Source: Rossellomorea marisflavi
GTDB taxonomy: Bacteria; Bacillota; Bacilli; Bacillales; Bacillaceae_B
Assembly: GCF_022170785.1 (NCBI RefSeq)
Contig: NZ_CP081870.1
Span: forward strand, 2,034,001 to 2,098,000
Direction of reading: 5' to 3'
DNA length: 64,000 nt
Below, one piece after another: positions 14,605 through 23,752 of this stretch (position 1 is its first letter; each line of letters opens with the position of its first letter). The position numbers and the translations under genes were made by a program. Under the pieces are notes generated by a model. That model saw only the letters and a list, made by a program, of their open reading frames with translations. It was not told the origin of the DNA and searched no databases.

Positions 14605-17600
14605 AGCCATTACAGCTGACCATGCAGGCTTTCGGTCCATATGCATCCAGGGAAGTCATCGACTTCAGGGAACTGGAGAATCGGACGATGTTTGTCATCT
14701 CCGGTAAGACGGGTGCAGGAAAGACGACGATCTTCGATGGGATTTCATATGCCATATACGGAAAAGCAAGTGGGGAAGACCGCAATCCCGTTGATCTGAG
14801 AAGTCAATTTGCCAAGGAAGAAGAGTTGACGGAAGTGGAGCTTCTATTCACCCTGCGTGGAGAAACCTATAGAATATGGCGTTCCCCGCAGCAAGAGAAA
14901 AAGAAGGCAAGAGGAGAAGGATTCACGACTATGAATGCACGCTCGGAGCTTTATCGACTCGGTGGCGATGGAGATGAACTGCTTGCGGCAAATGTGCGTG
15001 AGGTAGACGAAAAGATCCGCAGTATGATTCAACTCGATGCCAACCAGTTCCGTCAAATCCTTATGATTCCACAGGGAGAATTCAGGAAGCTTCTCACTTC
15101 GGACAGTAAGGATAAAGAAATCATCCTTCAAAGGCTTTTCCATACTGAATTGTACAGAGCTGTCCAAGAACAACTGAAGGAAGAAGCCGACCTCCTCAAG
15201 AATCGGGTATCTTCCTCCGTTGAGGATCGCACCCGGGAGTTATTGAACATTCGTTTTGTTGACAATGAAAGCATGCGAGAACTGCTCCTCTCCGATCCCC
15301 TGAAGGATCAGGCCATTATGGAGCTTCTCCCGGCCCACATCGATTCATTGAACGAGTCAAAGGGTAAGATCGAAGTGGAACTGGTGGGAATCCAAGAAAA
15401 AAGGGATGCCCTCCAACGGGAACTTGCCGAGGCCAAGTCACTGGACGAGCAGTTCAATTTAAAAGAAACCCTCCTCGAGAAGAAAGGAGAACTGGAAGGG
15501 GGTAAACCCCGTATAGAGCAGTTGGAAAGGGAAATCAAACTGGCCAACTATGCAGCTCTCCTTGTACAGCAGGATGATTACTGTAAAAAACTGAACAAAA
15601 AGCTGAAAGCGGAAGAAGACATACTCCAGCAGCTTACGGACGCGAAGAAACAAATTGATGCCCGTCTCGTAAAGGCCAAAGCGTATTTTGAAGAAGAGGC
15701 AAAAAGACAGGAAGAGCGTGATCAGGTGGCACGTTATGTGCTGGAACTTGAAGGAATGGAAAAACAGGTCCAATCCATCGATGACCTTCAAAGGAACACA
15801 GCCAAGTTGAAGCAAGAACAGGATCAGTTCCATTACAATGTCCATACCACAAAAAAACAGGCCGACGGTGTCAGGGAAGGAATCAAAGAACGGGAAGCTG
15901 AGCTTGAAAGGGAGGATGAACTATTTAAAGAGATTCATGGTGTCGAAGAGACTATCCGTGAGAAGAAGGAAAAGCAGGACCTTTTAGAAGAGTTGTCCAG
16001 CCTTTTTCAAAAGGAAGAAGCACTATTGAATTCAGTCAGGGCACTCAGGAGGGACGAGGCTTCTAATGATGCCCGTTTGTCCGATGCACGGTCCACCTTC
16101 CTTTACCTTGAGGACAAACGTAATTCCGCTCATGCAGACCGGCTCGCGGCTCTGCTGGAAACGAACCAGCCCTGTCCGGTCTGCGGGTCCCTTCACCACC
16201 CTGAACCTGCAACAGGTCAATCAGAATTACCTTCAGAATCAGAGTTGGAGGCAGCAAGGGAAGCAAAGGAAGCCCTCGAGGAAGTGAAAGGGAGGCTCTC
16301 CATCGAAATCGGCCGGGAAGAAGGCAGGCTACAAGGAATCCAGGATCAGTGCCGGGACAGGTCTGAGCGCTTGAAAGAGCGGATGGGTCCATTTGAACGG
16401 GATGAAATCCAAGTGAAATCACAGGAGAATCGTGAAGAAATCATTAACCTCAGCTTAAAACTGAACCACTTGAAATCACGTGAAGAGAGGGTGAGGGTCC
16501 TTAAAGAGGAAGTGAAACATCAGAGAGTGAAGCTTGAAGAACTCCAAAAGGTGATCCTAGACGCTGAGAATCAACTGGAAAACGCAAAATCTGCGTATGT
16601 TACCTCTCATGCGAAACTGGTGGAGATCACCTCCTCCATACCGGAGAATCTTCGCTCCCCTGATGCATTCAGGACCGAATTATCCAAAGCCAAAAAACAA
16701 AAAGAAGAACTGCAACGCGCTCATGAGCTGGCCCAAGAAGCCTTTAACAAACTTCAAAACGAAGAACAGATCAAACAAGGGCAGATTGCGGATAAACAAC
16801 AATTGCTCACTTCCTTGCAGGAAGAAATGAAGGAAGAAAGGCAACATTTCAAAGATATGTTGGATAAGCAAGGCTTCAAGGACTATGGTGCATATATAGA
16901 AGCCAAAAGAAATGAAGAACAAATCCTTCATCTTACTGATCAGGTGAGAAAGCACGGAGAAGAAATGCGGTCGGTCCATGATCGTCTGTCTGACCTCATG
17001 AAGCATCTTGATGGGAGGGAACGTCCTGACCTCGAGTCCTTGAATCAAAGCCTCATCCTCTGTACCGAAGAATGGAAAACGGCCAATCAAGAACTTAATC
17101 GCATTCAGACCGATATATCCCAGAATGAAGGAATCTTTCATAGGGTCAATGACATCAATGAAGGAATCAAGGAACTTGAGGCACAATATCTTACCGTGGG
17201 TCACCTGGCGGAAATCGCCCGTGGACAGAACACGAATCGTATTACGTTTGAACGGTATGTACTCGCTTCTTTCCTTGAAGATATCTTATTGGTGGCAAAT
17301 GACCGACTGAGGAAGATGACTTCGGGCAGATATGAGTTGATCAGGAAAAATGACAGAAGTAAGGGGAACGTGCAGAGCGGGCTTGAGCTGCTGGTTTTCG
17401 ATCAGTTCACAGGACAGGAGCGGCATGTGAAGACCTTATCTGGTGGAGAGAGTTTCAAAGCGTCCCTCGCATTGGCGTTGGGGCTTGCTGATATCGTTCA
17501 ACAGCATGCAGGGGGAGTGTCCCTTGAGACCATGTTCATAGATGAAGGATTCGGTACCCTGGACCCTGAATCACTTGATCATGCCATCGAAGCTCTAATG

Positions 17601-17732
17601 GATATTCAAAGCAGCGGAAGACTCGTCGGGATCATATCACACGTCCCTGAATTGAAGGAACGCATCGATGCAAGACTTGAGGTCATTTCTTCCCAGAATG
17701 GGAGCCACACAGAATTCAGGATTTCAGGATAG
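14601..17732 (+). CDS. sbcC: Exonuclease subunit SbcC
   Basis: A 1043-residue Rad50/SMC-type ATPase. Walker A GKTGAGKTT near residue 35, a first coiled coil, the zinc hook CPVCG with Cys525 and Cys528 at the apex, a second coiled coil, then signature LSGGESF (about 945) and Walker B METMFIDEGFG-like near 975-985. Hook position close to mid-protein is as expected. Very rich in Glu, Lys and Gln in the coils. Works with SbcD at stalled or hairpinned DNA ends. Starts inside the sbcD stop. Confidence 0.96.
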   Translation: MKPLQLTMQAFGPYASREVIDFRELENRTMFVISGKTGAGKTTIFDGISYAIYGKASGEDRNPVDLRSQFAKEEELTEVELLFTLRGETYRIWRSPQQEKKKARGEGFTTMNARSELYRLGGDGDELLAANVREVDEKIRSMIQLDANQFRQILMIPQGEFRKLLTSDSKDKEIILQRLFHTELYRAVQEQLKEEADLLKNRVSSSVEDRTRELLNIRFVDNESMRELLLSDPLKDQAIMELLPAHIDSLNESKGKIEVELVGIQEKRDALQRELAEAKSLDEQFNLKETLLEKKGELEGGKPRIEQLEREIKLANYAALLVQQDDYCKKLNKKLKAEEDILQQLTDAKKQIDARLVKAKAYFEEEAKRQEERDQVARYVLELEGMEKQVQSIDDLQRNTAKLKQEQDQFHYNVHTTKKQADGVREGIKEREAELEREDELFKEIHGVEETIREKKEKQDLLEELSSLFQKEEALLNSVRALRRDEASNDARLSDARSTFLYLEDKRNSAHADRLAALLETNQPCPVCGSLHHPEPATGQSELPSESELEAAREAKEALEEVKGRLSIEIGREEGRLQGIQDQCRDRSERLKERMGPFERDEIQVKSQENREEIINLSLKLNHLKSREERVRVLKEEVKHQRVKLEELQKVILDAENQLENAKSAYVTSHAKLVEITSSIPENLRSPDAFRTELSKAKKQKEELQRAHELAQEAFNKLQNEEQIKQGQIADKQQLLTSLQEEMKEERQHFKDMLDKQGFKDYGAYIEAKRNEEQILHLTDQVRKHGEEMRSVHDRLSDLMKHLDGRERPDLESLNQSLILCTEEWKTANQELNRIQTDISQNEGIFHRVNDINEGIKELEAQYLTVGHLAEIARGQNTNRITFERYVLASFLEDILLVANDRLRKMTSGRYELIRKNDRSKGNVQSGLELLVFDQFTGQERHVKTLSGGESFKASLALALGLADIVQQHAGGVSLETMFIDEGFGTLDPESLDHAIEALMDIQSSGRLVGIISHVPELKERIDARLEVISSQNGSHTEFRISG

Positions 17733-17740
17733 GAGGATGT

Positions 17741-18553
17741 ATGATGAAGCGGGTGATCGGAGTAGATGCAGGCAGTACGTTGACCAAGCTTGTTTATGAA
17801 GAGGATGGAAGAATGCACTACAAAAAATTCCCTACGTATGATCATCTTTCAATCCGGAATTTCCTTAAGCTTGGTGCTGCTGATTCAGTGGTGGTGACAG
17901 GTGGAAGGGCAGACCTGTGGAGGGAAGCGCAATGCGTCCCTCTTCATGAATTTGATGCCGTCACACAGGGAACCCGTGAGCTGCTGAAACTTCAAGGGAA
18001 ATCCCTGGAAGAGTTCATATTGGTGAATATCGGAACAGGGACATCCTTCTTCCAAGTGAAAAAAGACGAGTATGAACGGATGTTAGGCAGTGGGATCGGC
18101 GGTGGGATGTTCATGGGATTAGGCACGAGGTTAACAGGGGTGACCGACTTTCAGGAACTGGCGAGACTTGCCGGAGGAGGTACACGGCATAATGCCGACC
18201 TTCTCGTCGGGGATATATACAGGGAAGAAGAGGTGGGCATCGCACCGCATTTGACGGCGGCAAATTTCGGGAAATCTCCTTCTTCCACTGAAAGCCCGGG
18301 AGATCGACTGAGATCGTTAACGAATATGATGGCGGAAACCTTAATCCTTTTATCAATGAGCATCGCCACCCATTTGCCCAAGCCCGTACTTGTGTTTGTC
18401 GGAAATGGTGTGGAGGGAAATGCAGCGCTTCAAGCAGATTTGGGAAGTTTCAAGGCATGGTTAGGGTATGAGCCTGTATTCCCTGATAACGGTGGGTATG
18501 CAGGAGCCATCGGATCCTATATCAAAGGGTTGAATTCACAAAATGGTCAATGA
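17741..18553 (+). CDS. coaW: Type II pantothenate kinase
   Basis: A 270-residue cytosolic kinase for the first step of coenzyme A synthesis. N-terminal phosphate loop GVDAGSTLTKLVY, second phosphate motif NIGTGTSFF, adenosine region GNGVEGN and length close to staphylococcal CoaW (267) identify the acetyl-CoA-insensitive type II enzyme. Two ATGs (17741, 17744) follow AGGAGG; either may be used. It follows sbcC after 8 bases and could be the last gene of that operon. Bacillaceae often have CoaX (type III) as well; whether this genome does is not visible. Confidence 0.93.
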   Translation: MMKRVIGVDAGSTLTKLVYEEDGRMHYKKFPTYDHLSIRNFLKLGAADSVVVTGGRADLWREAQCVPLHEFDAVTQGTRELLKLQGKSLEEFILVNIGTGTSFFQVKKDEYERMLGSGIGGGMFMGLGTRLTGVTDFQELARLAGGGTRHNADLLVGDIYREEEVGIAPHLTAANFGKSPSSTESPGDRLRSLTNMMAETLILLSMSIATHLPKPVLVFVGNGVEGNAALQADLGSFKAWLGYEPVFPDNGGYAGAIGSYIKGLNSQNGQ

Positions 18554-18634
18554 TAATCAGCTGGCGGTGATTGTATTTGTACCCATTCTTTACTAACATA
18601 GAATGTGGAGAACAGAATCAGAGGGGGTATGGCT

Positions 18635-19228
18635 TTGAAAAGGAAAGCGTTTTTATCGGTAATCGGACTTATCATGATCCTTCTGTCAGCTTGTAGTAAC
18701 AGCGGTTTCCAAGCAGATACCAATTATAAAGTGGGGAATTTTTCATTCATCAATCAAAAGGGTGATACCGTGTCCTTGGATGATCTGAAGGGAAAGGTGT
18801 GGATTGCTGATTTTATCTTCACCAATTGTGAAACGGTCTGTCCACCGATGACATTCAATCTCACCAAGCTTCAAAAGGAACTGAAGGATGAAGGGGTAGA
18901 GGATTATCGCATCGTATCCTTCAGCGTTGATCCCGAGAATGATACGCCCGAGAAATTAACGGATTACATAGGCAACTTTGAAGCAAATACCGATAAATGG
19001 GATCTTCTTACAGGCTATGAATTCGACAATATTAAAAATCTGGCCGAGAAATCCTTCAAATCGGTCGTGGCCAATGTATCAGATTCGGATCAAAAGATAC
19101 ATGGGACCAGTTTCTACCTGGTTGACCAAGAGGGGACCGTCGTGAAAACCTATAGTGGGAATTCGGATGTTCCATATGATGAAATGGTTTCAGATATGAA
19201 AGCCCTTATAAAAGAAGGGAAAAAATAA
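18635..19228 (+). CDS. ypmQ: Sco1/SenC family copper-binding lipoprotein (BsSCO)
   Basis: TTG 18635 is preferred because AGAGGGGG lies about 8 bases upstream; ATG 18629 is too close. The 197-residue lipoprotein has lipobox LSAC, then a thioredoxin fold with the copper ligands Cys-x3-Cys in NCETVCPP and the distal His in KIHGTSFYLVD. It should insert Cu into the CuA centre of cytochrome c oxidase on the outer face of the membrane. Stands alone here, with a terminator 40 bases downstream. Confidence 0.92.
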   Translation: MKRKAFLSVIGLIMILLSACSNSGFQADTNYKVGNFSFINQKGDTVSLDDLKGKVWIADFIFTNCETVCPPMTFNLTKLQKELKDEGVEDYRIVSFSVDPENDTPEKLTDYIGNFEANTDKWDLLTGYEFDNIKNLAEKSFKSVVANVSDSDQKIHGTSFYLVDQEGTVVKTYSGNSDVPYDEMVSDMKALIKEGKK

Positions 19229-19577
19229 GCCTGATTAAGGCCGACACAAATGCATAGTAGACATAGTAAAACCCGAACTGTATTTGCTTGAGAAAAAGCA
19301 GAATAGGTCGGGTTTTTATTATGCTGTGTCATCGTTTCTAGCGTTCGATCGATGTGCAAGATTTAGTCCTGAACGGAAAACATCAGCGATAGGAAGTACC
19401 TATACGGATCCTGTCCGTCATGAAGTGATACCTTTTTAAATCTGTCTCATGAAAGATATTTCTATCATGGTGTGGACTGTCATAGACTGGATAGTGGACG
19501 ACGTGGTAAAAGTGGCCGATTGCGGTTTCGGTATGATAGAGTAATGAAGATAGTTTGAAAAGCGCAGGTGAAGGAAC
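19229..19577. other. Intergenic region with terminator
   Basis: A terminator-like structure at 19268-19319 (AAACCCGA pairing with TCGGGTTT, with an inner TGCTT/AAGCA stem, then T run) ends ypmQ. A 31-codon ATG frame (19449-19544) is open but has no ribosome binding site; I do not call it. Nothing else seen. Confidence 0.55.
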
Positions 19578-19745
19578 ATGAGGAATAATGGTATATTTAT
19601 TGTGGATTGTCTTATAACATTCTTTATTCTACTTTGGGGATTGAATGCTTTTTTGAATGGAGAAGTCATTAAAGGGAGCTTGTTTGTACTATGTTTTCTC
19701 ATCATGGCCGGAGTGTTCCTTTTTCGCTTCAGGCAGAAGAAATGA
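19578..19745 (+). CDS. Small two-helix membrane protein, unknown
   Basis: A 55-residue protein from ATG 19578, with GGTGAAGGA just upstream. Two hydrophobic helices (about residues 6-25 and 32-50) are joined by the polar loop NGEVIKG and end in the basic tail RFRQKK. The gene ends 18 bases before the VanZ-family gene on the same strand, so the two probably form an operon. I do not recognise a family; real coding is supported by the ribosome binding site, topology and spacing. Confidence 0.6.
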   Translation: MRNNGIFIVDCLITFFILLWGLNAFLNGEVIKGSLFVLCFLIMAGVFLFRFRQKK

Positions 19746-19763
19746 GGATGGTGATGGAGTAAT

Positions 19764-20315
19764 ATGATGGAGCTTTGGCGTTCATTCGGCTGGTCGGTGC
19801 CGATCTTGCTTACGGCCGCCACCGCCTTGATCATGATCATCATCACGAATCAAGGGCGATCCCGAAAGAGGGATCTTCTTCCGAAAGTGTTCACGATTCT
19901 CTCAATCGGTGCCGTCTGCCTCCTGACATTGACCCCTCTGGATGGACCGAATATATCGGAAGGACAAACCAATTTTGAGCCGTTTTCAAACTTGAAGTTG
20001 AATCTCCATGGGGCGCACATTGAAGTTCCAATTCGGAATCTATTGGCTAACGTCCTTTTGTTCGTCCCGTTCGGTTTTTTCGCAGCCTGGTGGATGAAAC
20101 GGAAAAAGGCATTGTGGTGGAAAGTGACGGGTGCTGGAGCACTTCTATCCTTGATCATTGAAGTATGTCAGTATGTGTTCCCTCTCGGAAGGGCGACAGA
20201 TATCGATGATTGGATGATGAACACCCTGGGTGCCTTGGTGGGGGTCCTCTTGTTTCAGGTCGGCAAGAGCCTATATAGAATAGTAAAGAACAACTGGAGA
20301 AGGGGAAGGCCGTAG
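19764..20315 (+). CDS. VanZ family membrane protein
   Basis: A 183-residue protein with four to five transmembrane helices. The VanZ-like core is clear: NLLANVLLFVPFGFFAAW, then IEVCQYVFPLGRATDIDDW and MNTLGALVGVLLF. VanZ of enterococci gives low-level teicoplanin resistance and newer work links the domain to lipoglycopeptide tolerance; the chromosomal Bacillus members have no settled role. GATGGAG precedes the tandem ATG codons. Likely co-transcribed with the small membrane protein upstream. Confidence 0.88.
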   Translation: MMELWRSFGWSVPILLTAATALIMIIITNQGRSRKRDLLPKVFTILSIGAVCLLTLTPLDGPNISEGQTNFEPFSNLKLNLHGAHIEVPIRNLLANVLLFVPFGFFAAWWMKRKKALWWKVTGAGALLSLIIEVCQYVFPLGRATDIDDWMMNTLGALVGVLLFQVGKSLYRIVKNNWRRGRP

Positions 20316-20389
20316 ACTACGGCCTTCCTTTCTTATGTATCACGCCCCTCCATAAGACAAATGCTATAGGAAAAAGGAGGAGGGATAAA

Positions 20390-21595
20390 ATGAAAAAATG
20401 GATGATTTGGATTCTGAGCCTCTGCCTGTTCCTATCGTATTTACTCTGGCTGATGAATGTGGATGTGAAAAAAGGAGCGGCAGAATATGAACAAAATCAT
20501 CCACCGGTCCAGACGTCCTTTTATCATGGTAAGGCATCCATTTTGAATGATGGAAAATCATTTTACTCTTCCTTAACAGCAGATGTGGAGAAAGCCAGTC
20601 AATCCGTGAGCATTCATTTCTTCATCATACGGGATGATGAAGTGACCCGCCCCTTCTTCTCTTTGCTACAAAGAAAGGCAGAGGAAGGAGTAGATATTCG
20701 GTTATCGGTGGACGCGATCGGATCAGATATGAAAGGCAGGACGATCGAAGGATTGAAAGCAAGCGGGGTGAAATTCCTCAAAAGCCGATCCGTCAAACCG
20801 GAACATATATTTTATCGGCTGCATCACCGGAACCATAGGCGCATTATCGTCATTGATGATGCCATCACCTATATAGGTGGATTTAATCTGGGTAAAGAGT
20901 ATATTGGGAAAGATCCCGACCTTGGCTACTGGAGGGATTATCATCTTCGGATCGAAGGTGGTGTTTCCAGGGAAGCTTCCCTTCAATTTAATCGTGATTG
21001 GAAAGAAGATGGTGGCAAGGGAAAGCAACTAACAGAAGGGAAATCGACCATACGTTCCGGGGATTCCCGTTATTCTCTGCTATTCAGTACAGGTGGGGAT
21101 CTGGAAGGACGGATGATTGATTGGATTGATGACGCAGAGGAAAGCCTGATTGTCGCCACTCCCTATTTCATTCCGACTGATTCCCTCATGCACTCTCTGA
21201 AACGTGCCATTTCGAGGGGAGTGGATGTGAGCATCCTCGTCCCGGATGAGACTGATGCCTGGTTCACGAAGCCACCAGGTTATAAAATCGAAAAAGAGCT
21301 CCTGGAGGCAGGAGCAAGTGTATATCTGTATGAGAAAGGCTTCTTTCATGGGAAGGTCATGATCATCGACCATCAGTGGGCAGACGTTGGAACAGCAAAT
21401 TGGGACCCGCGAAGCTTGTTCCTGAATGACGAAAGCAACTGTATAATCAAAGGGAAGAAGGCAGCAGAACTCGAACAGCTGGTTCTGAAGGATATGGAGG
21501 ATGGCCGCCGGCTGTCATTCAAGGATTTTGAAAGAATTCCCCTGTGGCAAAAAGGCCTCCAATACACACCAAAGTGGGTTTTTCGCTACTTTTAG
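20390..21595 (+). CDS. ywjE: Phospholipase-D family cardiolipin synthase (YwjE-like)
   Basis: A 401-residue protein (YwjE is about 398) with one N-terminal membrane helix and two PLD repeats. The second HKD motif is canonical (HGKVMIIDHQWADVGTANWD). The first reads NHRRIIVIDDAITYIGGFN, so the invariant Lys of HxKxxxxD is Arg. Expected reaction: transfer of a phosphatidyl group between two phosphatidylglycerol molecules to give cardiolipin and glycerol. AAAAGGAGGAGGG lies before the ATG. The Lys-to-Arg change may alter or weaken activity, unless another Lys substitutes. Alone in its unit. Confidence 0.87.
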   Translation: MKKWMIWILSLCLFLSYLLWLMNVDVKKGAAEYEQNHPPVQTSFYHGKASILNDGKSFYSSLTADVEKASQSVSIHFFIIRDDEVTRPFFSLLQRKAEEGVDIRLSVDAIGSDMKGRTIEGLKASGVKFLKSRSVKPEHIFYRLHHRNHRRIIVIDDAITYIGGFNLGKEYIGKDPDLGYWRDYHLRIEGGVSREASLQFNRDWKEDGGKGKQLTEGKSTIRSGDSRYSLLFSTGGDLEGRMIDWIDDAEESLIVATPYFIPTDSLMHSLKRAISRGVDVSILVPDETDAWFTKPPGYKIEKELLEAGASVYLYEKGFFHGKVMIIDHQWADVGTANWDPRSLFLNDESNCIIKGKKAAELEQLVLKDMEDGRRLSFKDFERIPLWQKGLQYTPKWVFRYF

Positions 21596-21691
21596 AAGGG
21601 AATGTGTTACAATGTATAAATGGTTTTTTCTGCCCGTGATCAATTGTCGGGAGCAGAAAGAAGATTGAAACGCAACAAAAGGAGAATATGA

Positions 21692-22135
21692 ATGGACTCG
21701 GCAGTGATATTTGATATGAATGAAACATTTATGAGAGAGGACGACATGAAAGAGGTGTGGAAAGAAGAAGCTCCAGAGCTTATTCACTATCTATCCGCAA
21801 GCGGGTATAGGATATTGGCCGTGAACTGTCCGATGATGAAACAGGCGAAGGATTATTTTCATGAACTTGGCTTGCTGGAATATGTAAGTGATTTTTATGA
21901 TAGGGATGCATCTCTTCCCTTAGAGTTGACGGACTCTTCCAAAGGAATCCTTGTGGGAGGAACTGGAACAAAGCTCTCAGAGATGGACTGTATGACCATC
22001 TGTATCGGGGATCTGTCTTCACAGGATGGGGCGGATGTTTTTCTAGAAAGGCCGATACAACTCAAATCCTACTTAGAGGCGATAAGGGAAGGGGTACAGT
22101 ATGAAAGAAAAGGAGATACTCTCCATATTCAATGA
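21692..22135 (+). CDS. Degenerate HAD-like protein
   Basis: A 147-residue protein that starts like a HAD phosphatase (VIFDMNETFM), but the second Asp of the DxDx(T/V) motif is Asn and no cap domain is present. GDLSSQDGADVF could be a remnant of motif IV. It is shorter than typical HAD hydrolases (200 or more). AAAGGAGA precedes the ATG. Its end overlaps the Nudix gene by 35 bases in another frame, which implies co-translation. Catalytic activity is doubtful; a regulatory or ligand-binding role is possible. Confidence 0.6.
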   Translation: MDSAVIFDMNETFMREDDMKEVWKEEAPELIHYLSASGYRILAVNCPMMKQAKDYFHELGLLEYVSDFYDRDASLPLELTDSSKGILVGGTGTKLSEMDCMTICIGDLSSQDGADVFLERPIQLKSYLEAIREGVQYERKGDTLHIQ

Positions 22136-22727
22136 TCGATACGATCGTATCGGAAGCGCTGATCGTGAAGAGATCCACTCAAAAGGATTTTGGCATGAGA
22201 CGTTTCACTGTTGGATTGCCTTCCGGGATCAAGGAAGGGACATGGTTTATTTTCAACTGAGAAGCATGGGGAAGAGGGACTTTCCTGGTCTGCTCGATAT
22301 AACCGCAGCCGGGCATCTCTTGGACCATGAGGAAGTTTCGGATGGGATCAGGGAAGTCTATGAGGAGCTTGGGCTTGCGCTTACATTTGAAGAGCTTAAC
22401 CCTCTGGGAGCGTTGAAAGAGGAATTGATCGATGGGCCACTGATCGATAGGGAATGGACGAATGTTTTCCTTCTTGAACAGCATGTCCCATTTGAAGCAT
22501 TTCATCTTCAAGAAGAGGAAGTGGTAGGGATATTTGCTGCCGGTCTTGATGATGTGGAGAGTCTGATCAAAGGCGGGAAAGATTCCATCCCAGTGGACGG
22601 ATTCAGGATTCGAAAAGGGAAGAAGGAATACATCAGCTCAAAGGTAGCGTGGGAAGCATTTGTTCCACACGAATCCTCTTACATGCTGCAGGTGATTGAT
22701 CGCATACGTGATAGATTAAGAGAGTAA
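22101..22727 (+). CDS. Nudix hydrolase
   Basis: A 208-residue protein with a Nudix box LLDHEEVSDGIREVYEELGL, whose REVYEELG supplies the metal-binding Glu residues. The segment preceding it (DITAAGHL) is that of isopentenyl-diphosphate-isomerase-like Nudix proteins, and the Gly-to-Arg spacing is one residue shorter than in the MutT consensus. Substrate unknown, probably a nucleoside diphosphate derivative. AAGGGAAGGGG lies before ATG 22101, inside the preceding gene, so the two proteins are made together. Confidence 0.85.
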   Translation: MKEKEILSIFNDRYDRIGSADREEIHSKGFWHETFHCWIAFRDQGRDMVYFQLRSMGKRDFPGLLDITAAGHLLDHEEVSDGIREVYEELGLALTFEELNPLGALKEELIDGPLIDREWTNVFLLEQHVPFEAFHLQEEEVVGIFAAGLDDVESLIKGGKDSIPVDGFRIRKGKKEYISSKVAWEAFVPHESSYMLQVIDRIRDRLRE

Positions 22728-22762
22728 TCCTACATATTTTTATAGAGAAAGAGGGAAATGAC

Positions 22763-23389
22763 TTGAATGGAACGGCACATATGACAGTGGGAGCGGCTGT
22801 CGGTTTCATCATTGCCCAAACGTACGGTGCGGATGCAGTCGATACTGCCTCACTTGTCGCTGCAGGAGGGGTGTCTGCGCTTATTCCGGATCTTGATGTG
22901 AATGGCAAGCTCAGCAATAAAGTGACTTTCTCCTCCAAAATGGTGAGGTCTGCGGTCCAGGTGGTTTCATTGTTTGTGATGCTATACAGCTACTTAGAAG
23001 GAACGGGAAATGAAAGGTGGCTTGGGATCGGGTATGGTGTTCTCATCCTGATCTTCTCGACATTCATCACTCAAAGAAGGATGCTCACCATCACCGGCAT
23101 TGGGATAGCTGCCTGCGGTTTTCAGCTTGATACATCATGGATGTGGCTGATGGGTATCTACGTGATCATCGCCTCGTTGGTTTCACACCGGACGTATACC
23201 CATTCCATCCTGGGGATCATCTATTTTTATTTCGTGGCTCTTGCATTTCAGGGTGCTGTGATGGTGGATGGCTTGTTTCAGGCAGCCATGATCGGCTATA
23301 TCAGCCATCTGATCGGGGATATGAAGTTTCTCCCATTCAATAAAAAGGGAGTGAAACTTTTTCTTCCCCTCTCTTCTAAAGAAATTTAA
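22763..23389 (+). CDS. DUF457/YdjM-type membrane-bound metal-dependent hydrolase
   Basis: A 208-residue polytopic membrane protein starting at TTG 22763 (GAGGGAAA upstream). Conserved motifs of the family are GTAHMTVGAAVGF near the start, ALIPDLD (metal ligands), SHRTYTHSILG and ISHLIGDMK. These His/Asp motifs resemble those of phospholipase-C-like zinc enzymes and the family (YdjM, YfhP in Bacillus) is induced by DNA damage in some species. The substrate is unknown. The gene follows the Nudix gene after 35 bases. Confidence 0.82.
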   Translation: MNGTAHMTVGAAVGFIIAQTYGADAVDTASLVAAGGVSALIPDLDVNGKLSNKVTFSSKMVRSAVQVVSLFVMLYSYLEGTGNERWLGIGYGVLILIFSTFITQRRMLTITGIGIAACGFQLDTSWMWLMGIYVIIASLVSHRTYTHSILGIIYFYFVALAFQGAVMVDGLFQAAMIGYISHLIGDMKFLPFNKKGVKLFLPLSSKEI

Positions 23390-23403
23390 AATGATGGAAA
23401 AGA

Positions 23404-23432
23404 TTGACTGGTCGATCCTGATTCTGTATGAT
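23404..23432 (+). promoter_or_regulatory. Promoter of the trpS T-box transcript
   Basis: TTGACT at 23404-23409, spacer of 17, TATGAT at 23427-23432. Confidence 0.7.
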
Positions 23433-23439
23433 AATGAAA

Positions 23440-23690
23440 ACGATAGTTGAGCGTCGATGAAGAGTAGTAAACGGAACAGATGCCCCAGAGAGCTGATGGT
23501 TGGTGTGAATCAGTGCATATGGCCGTTGAATGGACTTTGGAGCTTCCCGAAATGGGCGGATTTCCCACCGATAAAAGGGAGTCCGGCGGTGGATGGTCAC
23601 CGTTGGCCGATAAGCGCATGCTTGATGCATGAATGAAGGTGGCACCACGGGTCTCCCGTCCTTTTCCGAGGACGGGGGGCTTTTTTGTTT
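23440..23690 (+). ncRNA. T-box riboswitch (tRNA-Trp specific)
   Basis: The leader has the T-box parts in order: AGTA/GA motif in GATGAAGAGTAGTA, distal stem I with GAGAGCTGATGG and GGTGTGAATCAG, a specifier region reading GAA-TGG-ACTTTGG (TGG at 23531-23533 = Trp codon), the T-box core AAGGTGGCACCACGGG at 23636-23651 (pairs with the uncharged tRNA acceptor end), and a terminator CCCGTCC/GGACGGG with T run to about 23690. Uncharged tRNA-Trp should prevent termination and raise trpS expression. Confidence 0.9.
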
Positions 23691-23752
23691 ATAGAGAAAT
23701 CAATGTCATCAGCATTTAGAGAAGCCGACAATCACAGGGGGGAAAGACTAAA

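Noticed and set aside
19449-19544. 31-codon ORF between ypmQ and the small membrane gene
   Set aside because: No ribosome binding site and no recognisable feature.
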